DNA of 64,000 nt from Parablautia sp. Marseille-Q6255 (GTDB taxonomy: Bacteria > Bacillota > Clostridia > Lachnospirales > Lachnospiraceae), in assembly GCF_951230155.1 (NCBI RefSeq), contig NZ_CATNVD010000018.1:1-64000 (forward strand). Reading direction: 5' to 3'. Within the stretch, counting starts at the first letter, position 1. The number at the start of each line of letters is the position of its first letter. The notes beneath the pieces were generated by a model, which did not search any database, was not told where the DNA came from, and saw only the letters and a program-made list of their open reading frames with translations. A program made the position numbers and the translations under genes. This document shows, piece by piece, positions 7,992 through 16,585 of the stretch.

Positions 7992-9260
7992 TTATTTTAT
8001 TAATAAATTCGGAAGCCATGTCACAATCTGCGGACAGTATGTACACAGGAACAGGACTGCGATCAGCGGTACCAGGAAAGGCAGGATCGACTTGTAAAGT
8101 GTATCCAGCTTGACCTTTCCGACATCAGAAATAACGAACAGACAAACGCCAAACGGCGGCGTTACCTGACCGATCATCAGGTTCAGTACCATGATCAGAC
8201 CAAAATGTATGAGGTCGATCCCAAGCGGCTTCACGATCGGCAGCAGCACTGGAAGCATCAGTGTCAGGATCGCTCCCGGCTCCATAAACATACCGAGGAT
8301 CAGCAAAATAATATTGATGATCAGAAGGATCACTGCCGGATTATCGCTGATGCTGAGGATGAAGTCTGCGATCTGTGCAGAGATTCCTTCCTTGACCAGC
8401 ACGTATGTAAAGAGCGTTGATGTACCAATAATAAACAGGGTATTGGCTGAGGTGATCGCTGAATCCAGAAGGCATTTTTTGAATGTCTTCCAGTCCATCG
8501 TCCGATATACGAGGAGTGAGATCACCAGCGCATACGCTACTGCGATACTGGATGCTTCTGTCGGTGTAAACCAGCCCGTTGTAAAGCCTGCCAGAATGAT
8601 CAGCGGTGTGATCAGTGAAAGCAGGGACGAACCAAACTGCTTTACCATCTGCTTAAAGTGGAACGGATGCCGCTCAAATTTATATCTGACTGCAAAAATA
8701 AATACGAGGATCATCAGCGCCACACCCATAAGCAGCCCCGGTATCACGCCTGCCATAAAGAGCTTGGCTACGCTGACGCTGGCCGTCGCACCGTAGATGA
8801 TCAGCGGGATGCTCGGTGGAAAGATCGGACCGATCACAGAAGAAGCTGCTGTCACGGCAGCCGAGAATTTCGGCGTATAGCCGTTCTTTGTCATCGCCTC
8901 CATCTCGATCGTCCCAAGTCCTCCCGCATCGGCTGTAGCACTTCCTGACATCCCCGCAAAGATGATACTTGCGACAATATTCGCATGTCCCAGTCCTCCC
9001 GGGATCCAGCCGACCAGCTCTTTACAAAAGCTGAAGATTTTTTCCGTGATTTTTCCGGCATTCATCAGATTGCCTGCCAGGATAAACAGCGGGATCGCGA
9101 TCAGCAGATAAGAGTCAATGCCGGTCACCATCTTCTGCCCGATGACCATCAGCGGGTATCCAAGGGAAAGACAGCCCAAAACAGCGCTGGCTCCAATCGA
9201 AATGCTGATCGGAGCACCGATGATCAGCAGTACGAAAAATGTGATAAAAAATATAGCCAT
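7992..9260 (-). CDS. dctM: TRAP transporter large permease (DctM)
   Basis: A 422-aa TRAP-T large membrane subunit with about 12 transmembrane helices, the channel part of a Na+-driven, binding-protein-dependent importer. Typical family segments are visible: PLFILAGNLMNAG, ANIVASIIFAGMSGSATADA, PPSIPLIIYG and GQVTPPFGVCLFV. The start follows AGGAGG. It is the last gene of dctP-dctQ-dctM, 15 bases after dctQ. The neighbouring NanA-like lyase and SDR suggest uptake of a sialic-acid-like or related keto sugar acid; this is inferred from context only. Confidence 0.94.
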   Translation of the reverse strand: MAIFFITFFVLLIIGAPISISIGASAVLGCLSLGYPLMVIGQKMVTGIDSYLLIAIPLFILAGNLMNAGKITEKIFSFCKELVGWIPGGLGHANIVASIIFAGMSGSATADAGGLGTIEMEAMTKNGYTPKFSAAVTAASSVIGPIFPPSIPLIIYGATASVSVAKLFMAGVIPGLLMGVALMILVFIFAVRYKFERHPFHFKQMVKQFGSSLLSLITPLIILAGFTTGWFTPTEASSIAVAYALVISLLVYRTMDWKTFKKCLLDSAITSANTLFIIGTSTLFTYVLVKEGISAQIADFILSISDNPAVILLIINIILLILGMFMEPGAILTLMLPVLLPIVKPLGIDLIHFGLIMVLNLMIGQVTPPFGVCLFVISDVGKVKLDTLYKSILPFLVPLIAVLFLCTYCPQIVTWLPNLLIK

Positions 9261-9275
9261 GTCCTATTTCCTCCT

Positions 9276-9767
9276 TTATACCTGATCGCCGCCGCGGTTT
9301 ATGATCTGATCCAACACCTGGTAAATGCTGTCCAGTACAATAAAGCCGCCTGCAAGAGCCATAGGGAGAAAGTGCCATGCCTTAGAAATAAACTGCATCG
9401 TAGAGAAATAGCTTGTGCTGTTGATCTTATACATTCCACAGTACGCAACAAGCATCGTCACTCCCAGACCTATCGCAAATATTTTACTAATGTACCAGAA
9501 TACAAGCTGCCATTTTTTCGGCGCGCTCCTGTAAAAAATGTCAAGCGAGATCAGACCGTTGCGGTCGTACAAAACGATAACGCCGAGAAACGCCATCCAC
9601 ATAAACAAAAATCCACACAGCTCTGTAGAAAACCGGAAGCTTTTGTTGAAGAAGTTTCTGGCACACAGCTCTGTCAGCATCATCGCAACGATACCGACAA
9701 CCAGCAGCATCAAAATCCCCGATACGATCTTGACTAAAATATCCAGTAATTTTCTGAAATTTTTCAT
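9276..9767 (-). CDS. dctQ: TRAP transporter small permease (DctQ)
   Basis: A 163-aa small TRAP membrane subunit with four predicted transmembrane helices. The segment ELCGFLFMWMAFLGVIVLYD matches the DctQ family core. It pairs with DctM in the membrane. The start follows AGGAGG at 8 nt. It is separated from dctP by a gap holding a terminator-like hairpin, which probably sets a higher level for the binding protein than for the permeases. Confidence 0.92.
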   Translation of the reverse strand: MKNFRKLLDILVKIVSGILMLLVVGIVAMMLTELCARNFFNKSFRFSTELCGFLFMWMAFLGVIVLYDRNGLISLDIFYRSAPKKWQLVFWYISKIFAIGLGVTMLVAYCGMYKINSTSYFSTMQFISKAWHFLPMALAGGFIVLDSIYQVLDQIINRGGDQV

Positions 9768-9818
9768 TTAAGTCCTCCTGAAAATGAAAGTGAAGAAAAG
9801 CAAAATCAAAATCTGCCT

Positions 9819-9856
9819 GAAAAAGCCAGGACGCGCCGCCGCATCCTGGCTTTTTG
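9819..9856 (-). terminator. Intercistronic hairpin between dctP and dctQ
   Basis: The stem AAAAGCCAGGA/TCCTGGCTTTTT with a GC-rich 12-nt loop sits between two genes of one operon. It can act as a partial terminator or as a 3' end stabiliser of dctP mRNA. Confidence 0.7.
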
Positions 9857-9925
9857 TGCAGCTCTCACAATCCTCTAAACCATACCGGCAGATTCTTTCT
9901 TATCGCCGGACTGGCATCACGTTCA

Positions 9926-10933
9926 TTAGTGTGCAAGAATCTCATCGAGGATCGCCTGGTCAAACCATGCCTCCTCTGCGTATCTCTGATAGTATTCCTC
10001 ACCGCCAAGCTTATCCTTAAAGCTCTGGATATCCGGCTCTTCATCAAATTCAATACCCGCATCCTTCAATGTCTGTGTGGCAGCTTCATTATCCTCTGCG
10101 ATGGTATCAAAAGAGTATTTTGCCGCTACTACTGCCTGCTCTTTCAGGATTGCCTGATATTCTTCCGGAAGTGAGCTCCATGTATCCTGATTTGCCGCCA
10201 TCGTGCAGCCCATCCACATATAATTGATGAAGCTGAAGTATTTAATATCGTCATACGTTGCATTTGCCACCAGATGATAGGTCGCATTATCCTGTCCCTC
10301 TGCCGTACCGTTAGAAAGTGCGATCGCCAGCTCATTTAATGCAAGTGCGACCGGATTTGCTCCAAGCGTCTCCCAGCAGTCCAGATACATCTGGCTCGTC
10401 GGTACACGCAGCTTCAGTCCCTCTACGTCCGCCGCCGTATGAACTGCCTTATTTGTAGTAGATATCTGTCTCATACCATTGTCGCCCTCGGCAAGATATA
10501 CAAGCCCTGTATCCGGAAGATCTGCAAAAATCTTTTCACCGATTTCTCCGTTTACTACTTCATAGGCCTCCTCTGCAGAGTCAAACAGGAAAGGAAGATC
10601 CAGGATCTTTGCATTCTCATAGAACTCTGTAAAGCCGGACGTACCTGCGAAGATCAGATCGATCGTCCCCATACGCGCAGACTGCAGCGCCTCTGCATCA
10701 TTTCCGAGCTCACCGGAATGATGTACATCCAGTGTGATCTGACCGTCTGACGCTTCTTCTACCAGCTTTGCATACTCGATGATCGTCTTGGTCGGAACCG
10801 AGTTCTCATTTCCCGGCGAATAGATCGACAATGTCACCGGATCAAGAGAAGACAGATCTTCTGCACATGCTACATTAGAAAAAGCGGTGAGTGAAAGGGC
10901 TGCTGCCGCAAGCAAAGCTACTTGTTTCTTCAT
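9926..10933 (-). CDS. dctP: TRAP transporter substrate-binding protein (DctP)
   Basis: A 335-aa extracytoplasmic solute receptor of the DctP family. A signal peptide spans residues 1-24 (KKQVALLAAAALSLTAFSNVACA). The family core ADVEGLKLRVPTSQ includes the Arg that binds the carboxylate of the ligand. The Cys before AED is not in a standard lipobox and could be part of a type I cleavage site. The start follows GGAGG. The gene is driven by a strong promoter at 11006-11034, with a GntR-type operator just downstream. Confidence 0.92.
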   Translation of the reverse strand: MKKQVALLAAAALSLTAFSNVACAEDLSSLDPVTLSIYSPGNENSVPTKTIIEYAKLVEEASDGQITLDVHHSGELGNDAEALQSARMGTIDLIFAGTSGFTEFYENAKILDLPFLFDSAEEAYEVVNGEIGEKIFADLPDTGLVYLAEGDNGMRQISTTNKAVHTAADVEGLKLRVPTSQMYLDCWETLGANPVALALNELAIALSNGTAEGQDNATYHLVANATYDDIKYFSFINYMWMGCTMAANQDTWSSLPEEYQAILKEQAVVAAKYSFDTIAEDNEAATQTLKDAGIEFDEEPDIQSFKDKLGGEEYYQRYAEEAWFDQAILDEILAH

Positions 10934-10982
10934 AATTCATTTCCTCCGTCATCATTTAAACTTTTACGTTCTTGTTGTAAGA

Positions 10983-10993
10983 TTGTAGAACAA
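10983..10993. promoter_or_regulatory. FadR/GntR-type operator, dctP side
   Basis: TTGTAGAACAA is a TTGT-N3-ACAA dyad. It lies 12 nt downstream of the dctP -10 box, so a bound repressor would block initiation or early elongation. A near-identical site lies at 11120-11130. Confidence 0.65.
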
Positions 10994-11005
10994 CTTGTTG
11001 CTTAT

Positions 11006-11034
11006 AGTATAAATACTACAGAAATAAAAGTCAA
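11006..11034 (-). promoter_or_regulatory. Promoter of dctPQM
   Basis: On the minus strand TTGACT and TATACT are separated by 17 nt. The transcript would start near 11000, just before the operator. Confidence 0.7.
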
Positions 11035-11083
11035 TATAACAGAGTGCATAAAATATTTTGACCATTTTTGTCTATTTTCCACA

Positions 11084-11130
11084 TTGATTTTTGTTCAAAA
11101 CGTATGATATCATTCTCAATTGTAGGACAA
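11084..11130 (+). promoter_or_regulatory. Promoter and operator of the SDR-lyase operon
   Basis: TTGATT (11084-11089) and TATCAT (11108-11113) are separated by 18 nt. The operator TTGTAGGACAA (11120-11130) starts 6 nt after the -10 box. Its layout mirrors the dctP side. Confidence 0.55.
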
Positions 11131-11184
11131 CTAGACATTCGACACTTTTAACTTATTTTTAACTTATAGAGATAGTTCAGAAAC

Positions 11185-11218
11185 CATTTTAAAGCATTTT
11201 GACATTTTAAAGCATTTT
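11185..11218 (+). repeat. 16-bp direct repeat in SDR leader
   Basis: CATTTTAAAGCATTTT occurs at 11185-11200 and 11203-11218, directly followed by TTTTAAAATG-type palindromic sequence. It lies in the AT-rich leader between the operator and the SDR start. Confidence 0.7.
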
Positions 11219-11276
11219 AAAATGTTTTAAGCTTTCACCCTTTCACCGTTTCTGAACACGAAAGGAGAAACAGACA

Positions 11277-12116
11277 ATGACAGGAAAAGATCCTTTATTT
11301 GACGTAACTGATAAGATCTGTATCGTGACCGGAGGGCTCGGACAGCTCGGAGCACAGTATGTAAAAGCGCTGCATGAAAGAGACGCAAAGGTTGCCGTCT
11401 GGGGCCGCCATATGAGCAGGGAAAGAGCAGAAAAGAAGTTTGCCGAGCTTGGTTTTACCTTAGATGAAAATATCCGCCTCTATCAGGTAGATATTTCCAA
11501 AAAAGACGACCTGAACCAGGCGCTCGACGACATAGAAGCCGTCTGGGGAGCGCCGGACGTACTTGTCAACAACGCCGGTATTGACACACAGCCAAGCGCC
11601 CCGCCAGAGGTATCCGGTCCGTTTGAAAACTTCCCGGAGGAAGTGTTCCGCGAGGTCGTAGAAGTCAATCTGGTCGGTACCTTCCTTGCCTGTCAGGCAG
11701 TCGGCGCACGTATCAAAAAGGCCGGAAAACCGGGCTCGATTATTAACATCGGCTCCATTTACGGCATGGTCTCCCCGATCCAGGATATTTATGCCTACAA
11801 AAAGGAGCTGACCGGTGTTCCATTTATCAAGCCGGTCGCATACTCTGCCGCAAAATCCGGTATTTACAATCTTACCCGGTATCTCGCAACCTACTGGGGC
11901 AAGGATAACATCCGGGTCAATACTCTGACGCCGGCAGGCGTATGGAGAGATACACAGGACGAAATTTTCCAGGGAAATTTCTGCGCAAGAATGCCAATGG
12001 GACGCATGTCGCGGGAGGATGAGTACAACGGCTCCCTGATCTTCCTGGCTTCCAGCGCTTCTTCCTTTATGACCGGCGCAAATCTCGTAGTAGACGGAGG
12101 ATGGACCGCATGGTAA
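11277..12116 (+). CDS. SDR family oxidoreductase
   Basis: A 279-aa classical short-chain dehydrogenase/reductase. The cofactor motif is TGGLGQLG near residues 18-25, NNAG is near 100, catalytic Ser is in NIGSIYG and the active-site YxxxK is YSAAK. The insert between Ser and Tyr (KKELTGVPFIKPVAYSAAK) resembles SDRs of nonulosonic acid pathways such as PtmA; this is a resemblance, not proof. The start follows AGGAG. It is the first gene of an operon with the NanA-like lyase, whose start overlaps its stop. It probably oxidises or reduces the sugar acid imported by the TRAP system. Confidence 0.9.
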   Translation: MTGKDPLFDVTDKICIVTGGLGQLGAQYVKALHERDAKVAVWGRHMSRERAEKKFAELGFTLDENIRLYQVDISKKDDLNQALDDIEAVWGAPDVLVNNAGIDTQPSAPPEVSGPFENFPEEVFREVVEVNLVGTFLACQAVGARIKKAGKPGSIINIGSIYGMVSPIQDIYAYKKELTGVPFIKPVAYSAAKSGIYNLTRYLATYWGKDNIRVNTLTPAGVWRDTQDEIFQGNFCARMPMGRMSREDEYNGSLIFLASSASSFMTGANLVVDGGWTAW

Positions 12117-12988
12117 ATAAAAAAGACCTGGAAAAAATTTTTTCTGCTCTGATCGTCCCGATGAATGAGGATCAGAGTATCAATTACGATGCGCTCAGAG
12201 AACTGATCCGCCAGCAGCTTGCTGATGGCGTGGAAGGCTTCTACGTATGCGGCTCCTCCGGCGAGGGGCTGCTGCTTTCCTGCGAGGAGCGCAAAAATGT
12301 CCTTGCTGTTACGGTGGAGACGGTAAAAGACCGCGTGCCTGTGATCGCCCATGTCGGAACGATCCGGACACAGGACGCCGCCGATCTGGCGCGCCATGCG
12401 CAGCAGACCGGCGCCTGTGCCATTTCCATGATCCCGCCCTATTATTACCATTTCTCTATGGACGAGATCCTCTCCTATTATGAGGATATCCTGCATGCAG
12501 TTCCAGGTATGCCGGGCATTATTTACAATATCCCGCAGTTTACAGGGGTAGAGTTTAATAAAGAAAACGCAGGGCGTCTTCTGGAGAATCCTGCGATCAT
12601 CGGTATCAAGCACACCTCTCAAAATCTCTACGCAATGGAGCGGATGCACGACAGCTACCCGGATAAGATCCTCTTCAACGGATTTGACGAGCAGTTTATC
12701 GCAGCATTGCAGATGGGCGCTTCCGCCACAATCGGTACTACCGTAAACCTGTTTGCGCCGCTGTTCCTGAAAGCGCGCGAGCTGTTTTTGCAGGGGGAGA
12801 ACGCACGAAGCGCCGAGATCCAAAAACAGATCAACGCCCGCGTGGAGACGATGTGCAGCGTCGGGATCTTTAATGCTGTAAAATATGCGTGGACGCTGCG
12901 CGGTATCCCCTGCGGTGACTGCCGAAAGCCTTTCAAACCGCTGACCGACGAACAAAAGCAGGTAATCCGGGCTCTGATGGAGGTTTAG
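12110..12988 (+). CDS. N-acetylneuraminate lyase-like aldolase (DapA/NanA family)
   Basis: A 292-aa class I aldolase of the dihydrodipicolinate synthase family. Visible are GSSGEG (substrate carboxylate loop), YNIPQFTG with the catalytic Tyr, and the Schiff-base Lys in IGIKHTS. The stretches LFNGFDEQF, IGTTVN and CRKPFKPL match sialic acid lyases better than DapA, so a nonulosonate or keto-sugar-acid lyase is likely. ATG at 12101 lies directly on the GGAGG (12096-12100) and cannot use it; ATG at 12110, 9 nt away, is chosen. The gene overlaps the SDR stop codon, implying translational coupling. No nanE, nanK or nagB is nearby. Confidence 0.85.
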   Translation: MVNKKDLEKIFSALIVPMNEDQSINYDALRELIRQQLADGVEGFYVCGSSGEGLLLSCEERKNVLAVTVETVKDRVPVIAHVGTIRTQDAADLARHAQQTGACAISMIPPYYYHFSMDEILSYYEDILHAVPGMPGIIYNIPQFTGVEFNKENAGRLLENPAIIGIKHTSQNLYAMERMHDSYPDKILFNGFDEQFIAALQMGASATIGTTVNLFAPLFLKARELFLQGENARSAEIQKQINARVETMCSVGIFNAVKYAWTLRGIPCGDCRKPFKPLTDEQKQVIRALMEV

Positions 12989-13002
12989 CATCACATCGTT
13001 TC

Positions 13003-13031
13003 TTGTTTTTTATAGAAATATGTGCTATATT
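13003..13031 (+). promoter_or_regulatory. Promoter of the FadR/GntR regulator gene
   Basis: TTGTTT and TATATT are separated by 17 nt, 36 bases before the start codon. The regulator can therefore be made independently of the SDR-lyase operon. Confidence 0.55.
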
Positions 13032-13067
13032 TTAATGGATAAAATCGATTGCTGAAGCGAGGTAAAT

Positions 13068-13802
13068 ATGAAGTCGATTGAAAAAGTATCTGTCGTACAG
13101 CTGGCAGAGACGGAAATTAAAAAATACATTCTCAGCGAACAGGTAAAGATCGGGGACAAGCTGCCGTCAGAAAAAAAATTCTGCGAAGAGCTGGGCATTG
13201 CCCGCGGTTCTGTGCGCGAAGCGCTGCGTCTCCTGCAGGCCAAGGGATATCTGGAGATCAGTCATGGAAAAGGCGCCGTTGTTCTGCGAAAAGAAGAGAT
13301 CACCCAGGAGGAGATGGCTGTCTGGTTTCAGGACAATGAGGTAGAACTAAAAGACGTGATCGAAGTGCGCATGGCCATCGAGCCCATCGCTGTCCGCCTC
13401 GCGATCGACCGTTACACGCCAAAAGAGCTGGAACAGCTTAAAGACATCCATCGAAGAGCCGTCGATGCCGCCTGCTCTCACAGCATACTGGAAATGGGCG
13501 TGCTCGATGAGCGCTTTCACACCGCGATCATCGAATGCAGTCACAACAAGCTGCTGATCAGTATCAACAAGGAGATCGTAAAGACGCTCAAGCAGTTCCG
13601 GAAAAATACCTTTCAGATCGAAGGCAACATTGAAAACTGCATCCCCTACCACACTGCCATCCTGATGGCGATCGAAGAAAAAGATGTAGAGCGGGCGCAG
13701 CAGAAGCTTCTGGAGCATCTGGAGTGTGTCGCAAGTGATCTGGAGATGAGCAAGCTGAAAACATGGCACAAAAATGAGGACTCCCTCGAAGCAAATGAAT
13801 AA
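13068..13802 (+). CDS. FadR/GntR family transcriptional regulator
   Basis: A 244-aa regulator with an N-terminal winged helix-turn-helix (GDKLPSEKKFCEELGIARGSVREALRLL, residues 25-52 split over both helices) and a C-terminal FCD ligand-binding domain (VIEVRMAIEPIAVRLAI, DERFHTAIIECSHN, HTAILMAIEEKD). FCD proteins bind carboxylic acids, often through a metal held by Asp and His residues like those seen here. It most likely binds the TTGTAGRACAA sites at 10983 and 11120 and represses both the TRAP and the SDR-lyase operons until the sugar acid is present. The start follows GAGG. Confidence 0.93.
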   Translation: MKSIEKVSVVQLAETEIKKYILSEQVKIGDKLPSEKKFCEELGIARGSVREALRLLQAKGYLEISHGKGAVVLRKEEITQEEMAVWFQDNEVELKDVIEVRMAIEPIAVRLAIDRYTPKELEQLKDIHRRAVDAACSHSILEMGVLDERFHTAIIECSHNKLLISINKEIVKTLKQFRKNTFQIEGNIENCIPYHTAILMAIEEKDVERAQQKLLEHLECVASDLEMSKLKTWHKNEDSLEANE

Positions 13803-13807
13803 AAATA

Positions 13808-13858
13808 CCGCAGGCTTTCCGGTATCAGTCATGATCCTTGAAAACCTGCGGCATTTTT
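13808..13858. terminator. Terminator between the GntR gene and rpoD
   Basis: The stem CCGCAGG/CCTGCGG has A and T runs outside it, in a 56-base gap between convergent genes. Confidence 0.75.
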
Positions 13859-14986
13859 TTACGTCAGAAAGTCTTTGAGCCTCTTGCTCCTTGACGGATG
13901 GCGCAGCTTACGCAGCGCCTTTGCCTCGATCTGACGGATACGCTCTCTGGTGACGTTGAACTCCTTTCCAACCTCTTCCAGTGTGCGCGCGCGTCCATCT
14001 TCCAGACCAAAGCGAAGACGCACTACCTGTCGTTCCCTGTCAGTCAGAGACTCGAGAGCTGTCCCAAGCTCTGCGCGCAGCATGGAAAATGCTGCAGAAT
14101 CTGCCGGGGAAAGAGCCGTATCGTCCTCGATAAAATCGCCCAGATGGGAATCATCCTCCTCACCGATCGGCGTGTCAAGCGATACCGGATCACGCGAGAT
14201 CTTCAGCACCTCACGCACACGGCTGACCGGCACGTTCAGACGCTCTGCTACCTCCTCCGGGGTCGGCTCCCGTCCAAGCTCCTGTAAAAGTGTTCTCGTC
14301 ATACGCAGCGTCTTGTTGATCGTCTCTACCATATGTACCGGAACACGGATCGTCCTGCCGGTATCCGCAATACCTCTCGTGATCGCCTGACGGATCCACC
14401 ACGTCGCATACGTACTGAACTTATATCCCTTTGTATAATCAAACTTGTCCACTGCCTTCATCAGACCCATGTTTCCTTCCTGGATCAGATCAAGGAACGG
14501 CATACCTCTGCCGACATACTTTTTCGCAATGCTGACTACCAGACGCAGATTGGCCTCTGTAAGCGCCTTTTTGGCCTCTTCATCACCGGACTCTACACGC
14601 TTTGCCAGCTCTACCTCTTCATCACCGGAAAGCAGCGGGACATTACCGATCTCCTTGAGATACATGCGCACAGGGTCCTCTGTGCTGACACCCTCCAGCA
14701 CGTCCACATCACTGATCAGCTCTATCTCTTCATTGTCAGACAGGAGAATGTCCTCCTCTGACTCCAGAAGCAAATCATCCTCCGCGTCATCTGGAGACTT
14801 TCCCTGCAAAATATCAATATGGCTTTTCTCGAGATACTCGAGAATCATATCCATTTTATCTTCTGTCAGTTCGATCCCGGTAAAGGCGCCAAGAATCTCA
14901 TCGTATTCCAGTACATTCTTTTTCGTCTTCGCCAGTGCCTTAAGACTTTCCAGCGTCTTTAAAAACTGCTCCTGTGCTTCATTCAT
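13859..14986 (-). CDS. rpoD: RNA polymerase primary sigma factor RpoD
   Basis: A 375-aa sigma-70 group 1 factor that directs RNA polymerase to housekeeping promoters. Region 1.2 begins at [11 protein letters not shown], region 2 holds [19 protein letters not shown] and [14 protein letters not shown], region 3 [14 protein letters not shown], and region 4.2 [20 protein letters not shown]. The acidic N-terminal 100 residues are region 1.1. The start follows GAGGAG. Its usual neighbour dnaG is absent; instead it lies downstream of the polysaccharide operon and a ClpX-like gene, with its own promoter between. Confidence 0.96.
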   Translation of the reverse strand: MNEAQEQFLKTLESLKALAKTKKNVLEYDEILGAFTGIELTEDKMDMILEYLEKSHIDILQGKSPDDAEDDLLLESEEDILLSDNEEIELISDVDVLEGVSTEDPVRMYLKEIGNVPLLSGDEEVELAKRVESGDEEAKKALTEANLRLVVSIAKKYVGRGMPFLDLIQEGNMGLMKAVDKFDYTKGYKFSTYATWWIRQAITRGIADTGRTIRVPVHMVETINKTLRMTRTLLQELGREPTPEEVAERLNVPVSRVREVLKISRDPVSLDTPIGEEDDSHLGDFIEDDTALSPADSAAFSMLRAELGTALESLTDRERQVVRLRFGLEDGRARTLEEVGKEFNVTRERIRQIEAKALRKLRHPSRSKRLKDFLT

Positions 14987-15019
14987 GAATGATCTCTCCT
15001 CATCATTGTCGTTCTCTCT

Positions 15020-15048
15020 AACATAACATTTTTGTCAATCGCTGTCAA
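15020..15048 (-). promoter_or_regulatory. Promoter of rpoD
   Basis: On the minus strand TTGACA and TATGTT are separated by 17 nt, just before the rpoD ribosome site. A second TTGACA lies 10 nt downstream of the first. Confidence 0.65.
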
Positions 15049-15106
15049 TGTCTGTACAAAAATTGCCAGAAAGATCCTGTTTACCTGTTGCTGCTCTGTG
15101 CGCTCA

Positions 15107-16582
15107 TCACTGCTTGCTCTCTATCTGCGGTACGACGCTGCGCAGAGTGATCACCGGTCCTCCTGTATGCTCAATATATTCTCTCGTAATTTTTACGCTT
15201 CCGATATTTTCATCCTTCGGTATCTCATACATAATATCCAGCATAAATTCTTCGATGATCGCCCGCAGCGCGCGTGCGCCTGTCTTCTTTTCCAGCGCCT
15301 TCTGCGCGATCGCCTCCAGAGCGCCGTCATCCATCGTAAGCTCCACCTCGTCGAGAGCCAGAAGCTTCTGGTACTGCTTGATGATTGCGTTGCGCGGCTC
15401 GCGCAGGATGCGCACCAGCATCTCCTTTGTCAGCGCCTGCAGGGAAAAGATGATCGGAAGTCTTCCAATAAACTCCGGTATCATGCCGAACGTCCTCAGA
15501 TCCTCCACCGTCACCCGCTGTAAAATATTCGGGTCTTCATCATATTTATCCTTAAGGTCTGAGAAAAATCCGATCGCTGCCTGTTTATTCAGACGTTCCT
15601 TTACAATGTCCTCCAGTCCCGGAAATGCTCCGCCGCAAATGAACAGAATATTTTTTGTGTTGACGGTTGCCATGGGGACCATCGCATTTTTGCTGGCCGC
15701 ACCGACCGGCACCTCCACTTCGCTGCCTTCGAGCAGCTTGAGCATTCCCTGCTGTACCGCCTCGCCGCTGACGTCTCTCTGATTCGCATTGCGCTTCTTC
15801 GCGATCTTGTCGATCTCATCAATGAACACGATACCCTGCTCTGCGCGGTCAACGTCATTATCTGCTGCCGCCAGTAATCTTGAGATCACACTCTCGATAT
15901 CGTCACCGATGTATCCTGCCTCGGTCAGAGAGGTCGCATCTGCGATCGCAAGCGGCACATCCAAAAGCCTTGCAAGCGTCTTTACGAGGTACGTCTTGCC
16001 GCAGCCTGTGGGTCCCAGCATCAGCATATTGGATTTTTCAATCTCAATATCATCTGCATCTGCCGTTCCGATCCGCTTATAATGATTATACACTGCGACA
16101 GAGATCACCTTTTTGGCATGCTCCTGGCCTACCACATACTCATCCAGCTTTGCCTTGATCTTGTGCGGTGCAGGGATCGCTTTAATATCAAACTCCTTTT
16201 TCGCCTCTTTATCCTTTGACTTTTTCTTTTTTACCTGCTGACGCTGGAAGCCCATGCCGCCAAGCAGATCGGAAAGATTGATCATACTGATGTTCGGTAT
16301 GCCGGAGTCTTTGTTTTCATTTTTTTCACTGTCTTTCGGGTCCTGTTTCTCATCGCCCTCCCCGGTCAGTACGACCTGAGCAGGCATACTCATATTCATC
16401 ATGTCCTGATAGGAGAGACCGGAATTCTTCATCGAGTCGATCGCGTTCTGCATACAATTTGCGCATACGCAGATGCCGCCTCCCATATCCACCATTTTTC
16501 CGGCCTTGCTCTCCGGTCTTTTACATAAGAAACAGATTTTTTCGTATTCGTCTTTTTTTTCTTCGTTATTGTGATCCTGCAT
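15107..16582 (-). CDS. ClpX-like AAA+ ATPase (paralogue)
   Basis: A 491-aa AAA+ unfoldase of the ClpX family, longer than typical ClpX (about 420). The N-terminal zinc domain has Cys pairs at 17/20 and 40/43. A Lys/Asp-rich linker (70-135) precedes the ATPase. Walker A GPTGCGKT is at 190-197, pore loop GYIG at 223-226 (GYVG in ClpX), Walker B IVFIDE at 251-256, and an IGF loop at 337-339 that in ClpX docks onto ClpP. No clpP is adjacent, so it is probably a second ClpX beside the standard one elsewhere. It starts 4 bases after the glycosyltransferase stop, so it is the last gene of the polysaccharide operon. Confidence 0.88.
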   Translation of the reverse strand: MQDHNNEEKKDEYEKICFLCKRPESKAGKMVDMGGGICVCANCMQNAIDSMKNSGLSYQDMMNMSMPAQVVLTGEGDEKQDPKDSEKNENKDSGIPNISMINLSDLLGGMGFQRQQVKKKKSKDKEAKKEFDIKAIPAPHKIKAKLDEYVVGQEHAKKVISVAVYNHYKRIGTADADDIEIEKSNMLMLGPTGCGKTYLVKTLARLLDVPLAIADATSLTEAGYIGDDIESVISRLLAAADNDVDRAEQGIVFIDEIDKIAKKRNANQRDVSGEAVQQGMLKLLEGSEVEVPVGAASKNAMVPMATVNTKNILFICGGAFPGLEDIVKERLNKQAAIGFFSDLKDKYDEDPNILQRVTVEDLRTFGMIPEFIGRLPIIFSLQALTKEMLVRILREPRNAIIKQYQKLLALDEVELTMDDGALEAIAQKALEKKTGARALRAIIEEFMLDIMYEIPKDENIGSVKITREYIEHTGGPVITLRSVVPQIESKQ

Positions 16583-16585
16583 TTT

